Assembly (NCBI GenBank): GCA_913054135.1
Contig: CAJXJK010000005.1
Coordinates: 142,925 to 206,924, forward strand
Origin: an uncultured Flavobacteriales bacterium
GTDB lineage: Bacteria > Bacteroidota > Bacteroidia > Flavobacteriales_D > Crocinitomicaceae
Direction of reading: 5' to 3'
Length of the DNA: 64,000 nucleotides
Numbering within the stretch: position 1 is the stretch's first letter; every line of letters starts with the position of its first letter. A program made the translations under genes and the position numbers. Below the pieces are notes generated by a model. It was not told the origin of the DNA. It worked only from the letters and a program-made list of their open reading frames with translations, and did not search any database. Below, in pieces: positions 52,630-61,333 of this stretch.

Positions 52630-54150
52630 TTATTCTGACGGTGAATCATCACCCGAATCGGTTTCGATTATTTCAGCTGATGAATCATCTACCTTTTTCT
52701 TTTTCAAATAATCCGGTAATTCTAACCCGGCCATATCAAACATTTCGTTTAATGGTGGCACAGAACCGTAAAGTCCGCTTAAGAATCCAGCTGTAGATGT
52801 TTTACCATCTGCGCCTCCTTTACCGCTATCCCAAACAGTAACTTTATCGATTTTGATATTTTGAATTGCTTCAGATTGCATTTTAACAAGGTCTTCGATC
52901 TTATCAGCAATGATCAGCATAGCCGCATCTTTACTATTGTTACCTGCAGCTTTTACGATCTCGTCAAACCCTTGTGCCTGTTTTGTTAATATCTCAAAAA
53001 TACCTTTTGCTTCTGCTTCCCTTTTAGCAAAGATTGCATCTGCATCACCACGTGCAATTCTTCTAATTGTTTCTGCTTTCGCTTCGGCGTCAATTTCGAT
53101 TTTAGTTTTAGCGATTTGAGCAGGTACAACAACATTGGCGTATTGAGTAGCCTGATCTCTTTCTGCTCTGGCTTGCTCTGCTAATTGCTCAGCATGGTAA
53201 GATTCCTCTAATGCCTTTGCAGATTGTACTTTCTCAGAAGCGATTGCAGTTTTTTCAGCCTCGGCCTCTCTTTGTCTTCTTAATGAATCAGATTCTGCAA
53301 CTGCAATTTGAGAAGTATTCTCTCCTTCAATCGCTCTTGCGTTAGCTGCCGCCGTGGCAACACGTTCTGATTTTGCTGCTTCAGCTTCACCAATTTTCGC
53401 TTTGGCCTGTGCGTTTGCAACTTGAACTCTCTCATCTTGAAAGGCGTTCGCCTCACCAATAGATCCATCTCTATTTTTCTCTGCAACCGATTTACGCGCA
53501 TCATTGATTGCGTGTGCCGCAGCTTCCTTACCTAGAGCCTCAATGTATCCAGACTCATCCATGATATCCGTAACGTTTACGTTAATCAACTTCAATCCGA
53601 TTTTTTTCAATTCGGCTTCAACGTTATGAGAAACATTTGATAAGAAACTGTCTCTGTTGTTATTGATCTCCTCAATATCCATTGTTGCAATTACTAAACG
53701 CAATTGTCCAAATAAGATATCAGTTGCAATGGCTTTAATTTGATCTTTACTTAATCCTAATAATCTCTCAGCCGCATTCGTCATAACTGAAGGCTCTGTA
53801 GATATCGCCACTGTAAACCTTGAAGGTACATCAACACGAATGTTCTGCTTTGAAAGTGCATTTTTAAGCTCAACCTCAATTGAAATAGGTGTCAAATCCA
53901 TGAATTCATAATCTTGGATTATCGGCCAGATGAAAGAAGCACCACCATGCACACATTTCGCAGTTCTGCCACCGTCTCCGCCACCAGAAACTTTACCATA
54001 GACAACTAATATTCTGTCTGATGGACATCTTTTGTATCTCCTAAATAAAGCATACAAAAAGACTACTAAAAGGAGTACACCTGCAGCAACACTAATTAGA
54101 TAGAAGGATACTCCTCCGATTCCACCTTGTTGTAATAAAATTTGACTCAT
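52630..54150 (-). CDS. flotillin (SPFH domain) membrane-microdomain protein
   Basis: The 506-residue protein has an N-terminal membrane helix (about 15-38), an SPFH domain (about 40-225, RILVVYGKVSGGGDGG, SKQNIRVDVPSRFTVAI) and a long alpha-helical Ala/Glu-rich flotillin domain (about 230-440). The C-terminus is acidic. Flotillins oligomerise as scaffolds of ordered membrane regions. It overlaps nothing but lies 4 bases after the NfeD-like gene, the usual partner. Confidence 0.93.
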   Translation of the reverse strand: MSQILLQQGGIGGVSFYLISVAAGVLLLVVFLYALFRRYKRCPSDRILVVYGKVSGGGDGGRTAKCVHGGASFIWPIIQDYEFMDLTPISIEVELKNALSKQNIRVDVPSRFTVAISTEPSVMTNAAERLLGLSKDQIKAIATDILFGQLRLVIATMDIEEINNNRDSFLSNVSHNVEAELKKIGLKLINVNVTDIMDESGYIEALGKEAAAHAINDARKSVAEKNRDGSIGEANAFQDERVQVANAQAKAKIGEAEAAKSERVATAAANARAIEGENTSQIAVAESDSLRRQREAEAEKTAIASEKVQSAKALEESYHAEQLAEQARAERDQATQYANVVVPAQIAKTKIEIDAEAKAETIRRIARGDADAIFAKREAEAKGIFEILTKQAQGFDEIVKAAGNNSKDAAMLIIADKIEDLVKMQSEAIQNIKIDKVTVWDSGKGGADGKTSTAGFLSGLYGSVPPLNEMFDMAGLELPDYLKKKKVDDSSAEIIETDSGDDSPSE

Positions 54151-54154
54151 TCTT

Positions 54155-54730
54155 TTACTTTTTTAATTTTTCGATTAATAATAATTCTCCACTAATCACT
54201 TCTAAAACCTTGACGACATTACCTTGTGTAAGGTCTTCCTCTTCATCTGATAGCGCTTCAAGTTCTCTCAAAGAGCCTTGAACTTTGATCTGTATTTTTC
54301 CAATCGTGCTTCTCTTCGCACCTATTGTGATATATACTTCTCCAATTTCACCTACAGCATTCTCAATTTTAAGAGTTCCGCTTTCAGCTTGTTTTGCAAT
54401 GAAAGAAAATAACCATGCCATCACAAACATCATTACTAATCCCGCAGCAATCGAAAGAATTATTGTGAATGTTGCCGAATTACCATTTCTGATGGATCCT
54501 ATTCCTGTCCATGCGAACATGGTGAAAAAACCTGTTACATTTTTGACGCTAATGAATTGAAATCCTATTCCACCATCTGCTCCTATATCTGCATCAACTC
54601 CATCCATATCGGCGTCAGCACCTCCAATGACTGTTCCTAAGAAAATCACTATAAATACAGCACTTGCAACAATTGCAATTATCCAATAGACATGCTCAAA
54701 TTGGGTCATTCCACCCCACCACTCTTCCAT
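54155..54730 (-). CDS. NfeD-like membrane protein
   Basis: The 191-residue protein has three membrane helices (about 15-35, 60-85 and 88-112) and a C-terminal OB-fold domain (about 120-190, NAVGEIGEVYITIGAKRSTIGKIQIKVQG). This is the short NfeD class encoded with flotillins. An Asp/Gly-rich loop (GGADADMDGVDADIGADGG) follows the first helix and looks like a surface metal-binding or flexible region. Confidence 0.88.
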   Translation of the reverse strand: MEEWWGGMTQFEHVYWIIAIVASAVFIVIFLGTVIGGADADMDGVDADIGADGGIGFQFISVKNVTGFFTMFAWTGIGSIRNGNSATFTIILSIAAGLVMMFVMAWLFSFIAKQAESGTLKIENAVGEIGEVYITIGAKRSTIGKIQIKVQGSLRELEALSDEEEDLTQGNVVKVLEVISGELLLIEKLKK

Positions 54731-54934
54731 AAATTTTAGGTTTTAAGTTATTAATAAATAAACTCAGCTTAAAAATAGTCTTTTTATTCAATCATGGTAA
54801 CGTTTTTGAATAATCTAACTATTTGTGCTAATTGCTAATAATAATAGTAATAAAAACAATGCGAAGCAAGAAAAATCGTAAAAATCGTACTGAAATAGGC
54901 AAGAGGGAGTGATTCTTAGTACTTTTAGATCTTA

Positions 54935-55687
54935 ATGGATATAAGTCTCTTTTATATTTTCTTACCGATAGTTGCTCTTTTGTATGCTGCTGTTGGCCAT
55001 GGAGGAGCTTCTGGTTATTTGGCCTTGATGTCATTGTTTGCTTTCGTACCCGATCAAATGAGGCCAACCGCCCTCGTCTTAAATTTGTTTGTGGCTGGAA
55101 TAGCGTTCATCTATTTTGCGAAATCTGGACATTTTAAATTCAAAACATTTGCGGTTTTTGCATTAGCCTCTATACCAATGGCATTTCTTGGAGGAACTTT
55201 TGAAATTGACGCGACAATTTATAAGTTAATACTTGCTGTTTTCTTATTGTTAAGTGTAGCCAAAATGACTGGTTTGTTGGATGTTTTTATGAAGAAGGAA
55301 GATTATGATTCACCTTCTAAATCGGCCAGTTTTCCGATAGGATTGTCAGTGGGTGCGGCTATCGGCTTTTTTTCTGGTTTAATCGGGATAGGAGGAGGGA
55401 TTATTTTGAGTCCAGTCATTTTATTAATGCGGTGGGGAACTGCCAAAGAGGCGGCAGCCGTTTCGGCTTTATTTATTTGGGTAAACTCTATTTCAGGACT
55501 TCTCGGTCAATATTCTGAGAATAATTTGAGTCTACATCCGCAAACATGGTTAATGATAATACTTGTTGTACTAGGTGGTTTAATTGGCGGTTTCATAGGT
55601 TCTAAAAAACTGAATAACAAAAAACTGAGATACTTATTAAGTTTTATGCTTCTTGCTGCAGCTTTAAAACTTATCTTCGACTCATGA
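54935..55687 (+). CDS. TauE/SafE-family membrane exporter
   Basis: The 250-residue protein has about eight hydrophobic segments in two DUF81 repeats. The conserved stretches are LLYAAVGHGGASGYLALMSLF near the start and GAAIGFFSGLIGIGGGIILSPVILLMRWG in mid-protein. Members export sulfite, sulfoacetate or related anions. The gene overlaps moaD by 4 bases (ATGA). Its operon partner is a cofactor gene, so a link to a molybdenum sulfite oxidase is plausible but inferred. Confidence 0.85.
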   Translation: MDISLFYIFLPIVALLYAAVGHGGASGYLALMSLFAFVPDQMRPTALVLNLFVAGIAFIYFAKSGHFKFKTFAVFALASIPMAFLGGTFEIDATIYKLILAVFLLLSVAKMTGLLDVFMKKEDYDSPSKSASFPIGLSVGAAIGFFSGLIGIGGGIILSPVILLMRWGTAKEAAAVSALFIWVNSISGLLGQYSENNLSLHPQTWLMIILVVLGGLIGGFIGSKKLNNKKLRYLLSFMLLAAALKLIFDS

Positions 55688-55923
55688 AAGTAAACATCCT
55701 GTATTTCGCTCAGATTTCTGAGAAGCTAGGTTTTTCAAAAGAGGAGTTTGAAATTCCTGACAATATGGGGTCTGATGCTTTGGTAGAAAAATTGAAGGTG
55801 AAATATCCCGAGCTCAATGAACTTGAGTTTGCAGTCTCAGTGAATCAAATACTGGTTAAAGCAGACACTGATCTTGAAGAGGGATTTGAAATTGCTTTAC
55901 TACCTCCTTTTGCCGGCGGATGA
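55684..55923 (+). CDS. moaD: molybdopterin synthase small subunit MoaD
   Basis: The 79-residue protein has a ubiquitin-like fold ending in the required Gly-Gly (LLPPFAGG). The terminal glycine is adenylated by MoeB and thiocarboxylated to donate sulfur to molybdopterin. It is coupled to the TauE-like gene, and its stop is one base from the convergent moaC-mogA fusion. Confidence 0.93.
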   Translation: MKVNILYFAQISEKLGFSKEEFEIPDNMGSDALVEKLKVKYPELNELEFAVSVNQILVKADTDLEEGFEIALLPPFAGG

Positions 55924-55924
55924 T

Positions 55925-56839
55925 TTAATGTTTAGCTCCTTTTAAAATCCCAAACACATGCATCACAAATGGGAAAACGGCATCCATACTTTCTTTCGCT
56001 CCATTTGTAGATCCAGGCAAGCACATCACTAATGAGTCATTTTTGACACCAACTAAACTTCTTGAAAGCATGGCATAGGGCATTCTTTCTTGACCGTATT
56101 TTCTAATGGCCTCTTCAATTCCAGGAATACGTCTGTCAAGCAGAGATTCAAGTGAGTCTGGTGTGACATCTCTAGCTGATAATCCTGTTCCGCCAGTATA
56201 GATTATAAGTTTGGTTTTATTCGAGATTGCTGAATTGAATTCATTTTGAATAGCAGCTTTTTCATCCGGAATCACCTTGTAATCGGCAATAGAAACATTG
56301 AATTTTTCAAGTTTTTCAATGATAGCTTTTCCAGCTTTATCTTCCTTTTGTCCGGCTGAAATCGTGTCTGAACAAACAATTACTGAGGCCGAAATATCAG
56401 CACGATCTAAAAACTTATCCTTGTAATCTGACTTGCCTCCTTTTTTTGAAACCAATCGGATATTCTTGATTTCTATTCCTTTGTCAATGGGCTTTAGCAT
56501 GTCATACATGTTTAATGCGACAATACTTGCTCCGTGCATGGCCTCTACCTCAACGCCAGTTTTATAAATGGTCTTCACTTCAATTGAAACTTTGATGTCT
56601 AAGCCATCAATTTCATACATTATTTTTGTTGACTCAATAGGTAGTGGATGGCAATCAGGAAGAAGGTTGGGTGTTTTTTTTACTCCCAACAATCCGGCAG
56701 CTTTTGACATTTCAAAAACATCTCCTTTTGGAACTGTCTTATTGTTTATAGCATCTATCGTTTCTTGCTTACTCACTGATACAGTTGCTTCGGCTAAAGC
56801 AATTCTCAGAGTGTTTGTTTTTGCTGTGATATCTACCAT
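55925..56839 (-). CDS. moaCB: MoaC-MogA/MoaB fusion (bifunctional cofactor enzyme)
   Basis: The 304-residue protein has a MoaC domain (about 1-155: PKGDVFEMSKAAGLLGVKKTPNLLPDCHPLP, VEVEAMHGASIVALNMYDMLKPIDK) and a MoaB/MogA domain (about 165-304: VIVCSDTISAGQKED, TGGTGLSARDVTPDSLE, CLPGSTNGA). MoaC works with MoaA to make cyclic pyranopterin phosphate, and MogA adenylates molybdopterin. The MoaC catalytic Asp and Lys appear in YDMLKPIDK. No moaA is in this window. Confidence 0.93.
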   Translation of the reverse strand: MVDITAKTNTLRIALAEATVSVSKQETIDAINNKTVPKGDVFEMSKAAGLLGVKKTPNLLPDCHPLPIESTKIMYEIDGLDIKVSIEVKTIYKTGVEVEAMHGASIVALNMYDMLKPIDKGIEIKNIRLVSKKGGKSDYKDKFLDRADISASVIVCSDTISAGQKEDKAGKAIIEKLEKFNVSIADYKVIPDEKAAIQNEFNSAISNKTKLIIYTGGTGLSARDVTPDSLESLLDRRIPGIEEAIRKYGQERMPYAMLSRSLVGVKNDSLVMCLPGSTNGAKESMDAVFPFVMHVFGILKGAKH

Positions 56840-56840
56840 A

Positions 56841-57284
56841 TTATTTATTTATCTTCCATTGATGACTATCATCTTCAAACAATTCTTTTCCAAAAACGGC
56901 TGTTTTCTCTTTAATCTCTTCAACCAAATATCTACAAGCGTCCATTGCTTCTTTTCTGTGAGCTGAGCTTGTAAATACGAAAAGGCAGATTTCGCCGACC
57001 TTTACAATTCCTGTACTATGATAAATATGCATGCAAGTCAGGTCAAACTTCTCAAAAGCGGCTTCTCTAATTTCATGAAAAGTTTTTAATGCCATCTCTT
57101 CATAACTCTCATATGCAATTGCTTGAACAGTTTTGCCATCTATTTCATCTGCTCGCACCTGGCCTAAGAAAATGTCGTGGGCACCTATGTTTGTTTTCAC
57201 TTGGTGATGAGCGATTGAAGTCGCAATTTTTTCTGGAGTAATTGGTCCTTCTACGAAGACGTTCTTGTAAGATGTTTTATTCAT
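56841..57284 (-). CDS. moaE: molybdopterin synthase large subunit MoaE
   Basis: The 147-residue protein has the MoaE core: GAHDIFLGQVRADEIDGKTVQAIAYESYEEMA, CMHIYHSTGIVKVGEICLFVFTSSAHRKEAMDAC and a terminal KEKTAVFGKELFED, with the two lysines of the active site. It combines with MoaD to convert precursor Z to molybdopterin. It lies one base from the fusion gene and 4 bases from moeA. Confidence 0.94.
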   Translation of the reverse strand: MNKTSYKNVFVEGPITPEKIATSIAHHQVKTNIGAHDIFLGQVRADEIDGKTVQAIAYESYEEMALKTFHEIREAAFEKFDLTCMHIYHSTGIVKVGEICLFVFTSSAHRKEAMDACRYLVEEIKEKTAVFGKELFEDDSHQWKINK

Positions 57285-57288
57285 TTCT

Positions 57289-58461
57289 CTAAAGTATTAA
57301 ACATTCAACCATTTCACCTTTATCATAAGATATTTGTGTTTCTGGAATGTAAATCAAGCAATCAGCATTTGAAAATGAGCTCAACATAGCAGAGCTTTGG
57401 GCATTAAGTACTTCAACCTTGTTAGCCGTGATTTGACCTTTTAAAAATTCTGATCGTTGAGCTTTTCGTGTGTAATCAGACGTAAAAGGGAGTTGAAGCC
57501 TAGTACAGCCTTTAAATTTTTGACCCTGAAATTTTTGAATTGACGGAAATATGTAGACATAGAATGAAGTCAATGCCGCAGCCGGATTCCCTGGCAGTGC
57601 AAAAAAGGTTGTATTTCCTTTTTTTCCAAAGAAAAGTGGCTTTCCTGGTTTCTGTTTGACCTTGTAAAATATCTGTTCAACATTGAGTTGTTTCAAAGCC
57701 TTGCCTACAAAGTCATAGTCTCCTACCGAAATTCCACCAGATAAAATTACGAAGTCATTGTTCGTCATAACTTCCTCAATTGCATTTACTGTTTGCTCGT
57801 AGTTATCAGGGATTTTCAGATGCGTTATTTCAAATACACCTTTTGATTCAAATGCTGCATGAAGCATAGTAGAATTACTCTCGTACACTTGACCATGTTT
57901 CAGTTCTAATCCGGGTTTGACTAATTCATCACCAGTTGTGAGAATTGCCACTTTTGGTTTCGCCTGAACCAAGATGTCAGTTATTCCAAATGTTGCTATG
58001 TATCCTAAGGTTGCTGCATCAATATACTTTCCTTTTGAAAGTGCTAAGTCTCCTTTTTTAATCTGCTCAGCTTGGGGCCGAATGTTTGAATTGATTCTAA
58101 TATCGGCCGTGAAACTTATTGTTTGGTCAGCCGAAGTGACATCCTCTTGACGAACAACCGTATTCGCAGAGAGCGGAACGGCAGCTCCAGTAAAAATGCG
58201 AACGGCTTCTCCTTTTTTGAGGTTGAAATTTTGATCTGACCCTGCGGCAACTTCACCAATAAGATTGTAAATCTTGATCGTAGAATCATAGTTGACAGCA
58301 TATCCATCCATAGCTGATTGCGGAAATGGGGGCATGTCAATTGTTGAATAAATATCTTCGGCCAGTGTAAAACCAAAGGCCTTTGAGAGCTCTTTGCTTT
58401 CAGTATTTCCTCGTGAAATGTTTGATTCAACCAAACTTATTGCCTCTTCAACAGATATCAT
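57289..58461 (-). CDS. moeA: molybdopterin molybdenumtransferase
   Basis: From ATG 58461 the product has 390 residues. A TTG two codons upstream lies inside the -7 box region and is less likely. It has the MoeA domains in order: N-terminal (SKAFGFTLAEDIYSTIDMPPFPQSAMDGYAV), MPT-binding (AILTTGDELVKPG, SNSTMLHAAFE, LSGGISVGDYDFV) and the C-terminal beta-barrel. It inserts molybdate into adenylylated molybdopterin. It is first in the moeA-moaE-moaCB operon. Confidence 0.95.
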   Translation of the reverse strand: MISVEEAISLVESNISRGNTESKELSKAFGFTLAEDIYSTIDMPPFPQSAMDGYAVNYDSTIKIYNLIGEVAAGSDQNFNLKKGEAVRIFTGAAVPLSANTVVRQEDVTSADQTISFTADIRINSNIRPQAEQIKKGDLALSKGKYIDAATLGYIATFGITDILVQAKPKVAILTTGDELVKPGLELKHGQVYESNSTMLHAAFESKGVFEITHLKIPDNYEQTVNAIEEVMTNNDFVILSGGISVGDYDFVGKALKQLNVEQIFYKVKQKPGKPLFFGKKGNTTFFALPGNPAAALTSFYVYIFPSIQKFQGQKFKGCTRLQLPFTSDYTRKAQRSEFLKGQITANKVEVLNAQSSAMLSSFSNADCLIYIPETQISYDKGEMVECLIL

Positions 58462-58464
58462 ATT

Positions 58465-58472
58465 CAAATTTA
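58465..58472 (-). promoter_or_regulatory. -7 box of the moeA operon
   Basis: TAAATTTG matches TAnnTTTG on the minus strand, only 3 bases before the moeA ATG. The -33 element is weak. Confidence 0.5.
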
Positions 58473-58507
58473 CAAAAGCATATCATTAATTGAATCTAAG
58501 ATTGATT

Positions 58508-58515
58508 TATATTTG
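58508..58515 (+). promoter_or_regulatory. -7 box of the Rieske oxygenase gene
   Basis: TATATTTG lies 4 bases before the ATG at 58520. The nearest TTG is spaced by 15 rather than 19 bases. Confidence 0.5.
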
Positions 58516-58519
58516 AATT

Positions 58520-59608
58520 ATGAGCAGTAAATTTTTCATTGATCCGGACATTAAAAAAGCAGAAACATTACCTGCCGATTTTTATAGGGATGAAGCCATC
58601 TTTGATAAAGTAAAAGAGGCTGTTTTCTTGAAAGCTTGGCAGTTTGTTGGGGACGATTCGTTATTGCCCTTTGAGAAGTATGCCCATCCTTTTTCGTATT
58701 TAGAGCATTTTATTAATGAGCCTCTAGCTTTAGTTAAACAGGCTGATGGAGAAATAAAATGCATGTCAAATGTATGTACGCATAGAGGGAATATTGTTGT
58801 GCAACAATCAGGGAAGCAAAGAGGCTTGAGTTGTATGTATCATGGCCGAAAATTCTCGCTCTCTGGTGATTTTGAGCACATGCCAGAATTTAAAGAGGCC
58901 GAAGATTTTCCCAGGCCTTGCGAAGGATTACAAAATTTTCCGTTAGAAAAATGGGGGAAGTTCATTTTTACCGCTCTTGATCCAGCATTTGAATTTTCAG
59001 ATGTCATCAGCAAGATGGAGGAGCGAATTGGATTCTTGCCGTTGGAACATTTCAAGTTAGACTCATCACTTTCAAGAGACTATTTGGTGAATGCAAACTG
59101 GGCGCTTTATTGCGATAATTATTTAGAGGGATTTCACATTCCGTTTGTTCACCCCGATTTAAATGCAACACTTGATTATGGGGAGTATAAAACAGAGTTG
59201 TATGACCACATGTCGCTTCAGATTGGGTATGCGGATGATGGTGTAGATTGCTTTGATTTACCTTCAGGTCATCCTGATGAAGGGAGAAAGGTTGCAGCTT
59301 ATTACTACTGGGTGTACCCCAATATGATGTTCAATTTTTATCCTTGGGGATTATCTATTAATCTAGTTCAACCCATCACAATTAATAAAACAAAAGTTAA
59401 GTTCATTTCTTATGTCTATGACCATGAAAAGCTAGAAGTTGGGGCAGGGGCTTTACTTGATAAGGTAGAGCGCGAAGATGAATTTGTTGTTGAAGGTGTA
59501 CAAAAAGGAATTTCTTCGCGTTATTATCAAAGAGGAAGGTTTTCACCAACACGTGAACAAGGTGTACATCACTTTCAAAGAATGCTTTCAGAAGCCATTA
59601 ATTCTTAA
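58520..59608 (+). CDS. Rieske-type ring-hydroxylating oxygenase alpha subunit
   Basis: The 362-residue protein has a Rieske [2Fe-2S] site (C86-T-H88 and C105-MY-H108) at the N-terminus. A catalytic domain follows, with a mononuclear-iron motif CDNYLEGFHIPFVH (H206, H211). It uses O2 and electrons from a reductase, not present here, to hydroxylate an aromatic or alkyl-amine substrate. The family is broad, including carnitine/choline-type oxygenases, so the substrate is unknown. It is divergent from moeA, and a shared purpose is not evident. Confidence 0.9.
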   Translation: MSSKFFIDPDIKKAETLPADFYRDEAIFDKVKEAVFLKAWQFVGDDSLLPFEKYAHPFSYLEHFINEPLALVKQADGEIKCMSNVCTHRGNIVVQQSGKQRGLSCMYHGRKFSLSGDFEHMPEFKEAEDFPRPCEGLQNFPLEKWGKFIFTALDPAFEFSDVISKMEERIGFLPLEHFKLDSSLSRDYLVNANWALYCDNYLEGFHIPFVHPDLNATLDYGEYKTELYDHMSLQIGYADDGVDCFDLPSGHPDEGRKVAAYYYWVYPNMMFNFYPWGLSINLVQPITINKTKVKFISYVYDHEKLEVGAGALLDKVEREDEFVVEGVQKGISSRYYQRGRFSPTREQGVHHFQRMLSEAINS

Positions 59609-59618
59609 ATTTAAAGAT

Positions 59619-60746
59619 ATGAAGTATCTAATTTTTTCTCTAATCACTTGTAGTCTTCTAGTGATCTCTTGTAAGAACAAAGGATGCACTGATCAAACGG
59701 CATCTAATTATGATGAAAATGCTAAGAAGGATGACGGCAGTTGTGAGTTTTTGGATGATTCGGGAACGGTAGACCCACCAATAGGTCCGTCAACGGATGT
59801 GATGGGTTATAATATTATGAATCAACTACCAGGTATTTGGAATGGACCAGTAACGAGTTCAACGCCTCTGGGAGGATATCCCGAATGGATAGTAGACTTC
59901 AGACCAATTGCGCCAGCTCAAATTTCAGCTAAGAATGAGTTAGATTCTGTGAATGATATTTTTATGAGTTTTTTCATTGCCAAAATCGGATCAGAATATA
60001 AAACAGTGATGAGAAATGGTGGTGGGTTTGCAGGAGACGTTCGAACATCATATATGGTAATTGATAGCGTGGTTGAGAATTCATCTTTTAATTATTACAG
60101 ATTTTCTGACCCCGCAGGAGGAGAGACTAGGGTTCATACTGAGGTGACATTTAAGGATGATAGTTTGATCATGCACACTTTCACAAATGATTACAACACA
60201 TTAAGCACCCCAGTTTCTCATATGAAGTGGACTGCTGATTTGAGAGATTTGACTTCGGCTCAAGATGCAATTGCTAATTTCAATTATCCACAAAAACAAG
60301 AAGTAATTGATTTTACCACAACCTTTGATGGCCAAAATGAAGCGGTATATTATGGTAATGTTGCTGACCCTTATCCTGAAAGCGATCAGCCATATGTCGG
60401 AAGCTGTGATTTAACTGTAAATATTACAAACCCTGCATCTGTGAACGGTTCTAAAAAATTGCTAGTAATTATTACTACCGAGCCACTTTTTAGTGGAATG
60501 ACATTTCAAGCCGCAAACCTTGATTTCAGATCACGTTATGTTTTGTTGAATGCTCAATCCACTTGCGGATACAACTTCAATTATATGCATCCTGGTGACT
60601 ATTACGTAAACTGCATTTATGATGAAAATGGAGACTTTGGATTCACATCAGGAGATTATATGAACAGTTCTTTTGATTCTCCTTTGACAGTATCGGCAGA
60701 AACGACTGGTGCTAAAGCTGTGACCATTGATTTTTTAATCCCTTAA
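59619..60746 (+). CDS. lipoprotein with a CTDxTASNYD repeat
   Basis: From ATG 59619 the product has 375 residues and lipobox VISC (C18). Longer starts run into the Rieske gene. After the lipobox, GCTDQTASNYDENAKKDDGSCEF is a Bacteroidota extracellular motif in which a Cys pair and acidic residues may bind Ca2+. The rest is beta-rich (about 60-375) with no recognisable catalytic motif. It overlaps the methyltransferase stop by 4 bases on the opposite strand. Confidence 0.72.
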   Translation: MKYLIFSLITCSLLVISCKNKGCTDQTASNYDENAKKDDGSCEFLDDSGTVDPPIGPSTDVMGYNIMNQLPGIWNGPVTSSTPLGGYPEWIVDFRPIAPAQISAKNELDSVNDIFMSFFIAKIGSEYKTVMRNGGGFAGDVRTSYMVIDSVVENSSFNYYRFSDPAGGETRVHTEVTFKDDSLIMHTFTNDYNTLSTPVSHMKWTADLRDLTSAQDAIANFNYPQKQEVIDFTTTFDGQNEAVYYGNVADPYPESDQPYVGSCDLTVNITNPASVNGSKKLLVIITTEPLFSGMTFQAANLDFRSRYVLLNAQSTCGYNFNYMHPGDYYVNCIYDENGDFGFTSGDYMNSSFDSPLTVSAETTGAKAVTIDFLIP

Positions 60747-61333
60747 TTAGATTTTTGAAAGACGATTGTACTCATTGTTCTTAGGTCTTCTACTTTTAAT
60801 GACTTGACAGGTTCAATTAATACTAAGCAATGATAAGAACAGAGATCTTCAATCTGCTTTCTTGTGATAACGTACCTATCTGATTGATCTGGCAGTCTGC
60901 ATCTACCGTTCTTCTCAATTTCAATTTGATTTTCTAAACCAATATTTGAGGTCATTCTTATAAAAAGTATGCCACCAACTTTAAGGTTATTCACTAACGC
61001 TTCAAACATCTGATGAAAATGAGTGTGATCATTAGCAAAATGGAGAACCGCATTACATATGATAAAATCAAAGGTTTCCCCAATAAAAAGATTGTCTTCA
61101 ATTCTTCCCTTTTTGAATTTTAATTCTGGGAACTGATTTACTAAGTCAGATATTCTAAGCTCATCAGGGTCAAGTGCTGCTACATCATAAGACTGTTCTA
61201 AAAGCCAATTAATATTTCTTCCACCTCCGCAGCCAGCAGCAAGGATTTTGCTGCTTTTCGCAATTCTATCTTTCAAAAATTGATCAAGCAAGTAGATGTC
61301 AATTCCCTTTATTTCGTCCAATGTTTTCATCAT
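60743..61333 (-). CDS. class I SAM-dependent methyltransferase
   Basis: From ATG 61333 the product has 196 residues and a SAM motif KILAAGCGGGRNINWLL (about 34-50), motif II VAALDPDELRI, and FDFIICNAVLHFANDHTHFH. The start overlaps the helicase stop within ATGATGA. An ATG four codons upstream is also possible. Substrate unknown, as the sequence after motif IV is not diagnostic. Coupling to a nucleic acid helicase hints at an RNA or DNA substrate, but this is inference. Confidence 0.82.
   Translation of the reverse strand: MMKTLDEIKGIDIYLLDQFLKDRIAKSSKILAAGCGGGRNINWLLEQSYDVAALDPDELRISDLVNQFPELKFKKGRIEDNLFIGETFDFIICNAVLHFANDHTHFHQMFEALVNNLKVGGILFIRMTSNIGLENQIEIEKNGRCRLPDQSDRYVITRKQIEDLCSYHCLVLIEPVKSLKVEDLRTMSTIVFQKSN

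Noticed and set aside
59478..59618. Longer start for the lipoprotein after the Rieske gene
   Set aside because: It would overlap the Rieske coding region by 130 bases and hide the lipobox signal peptide beginning at 59619.
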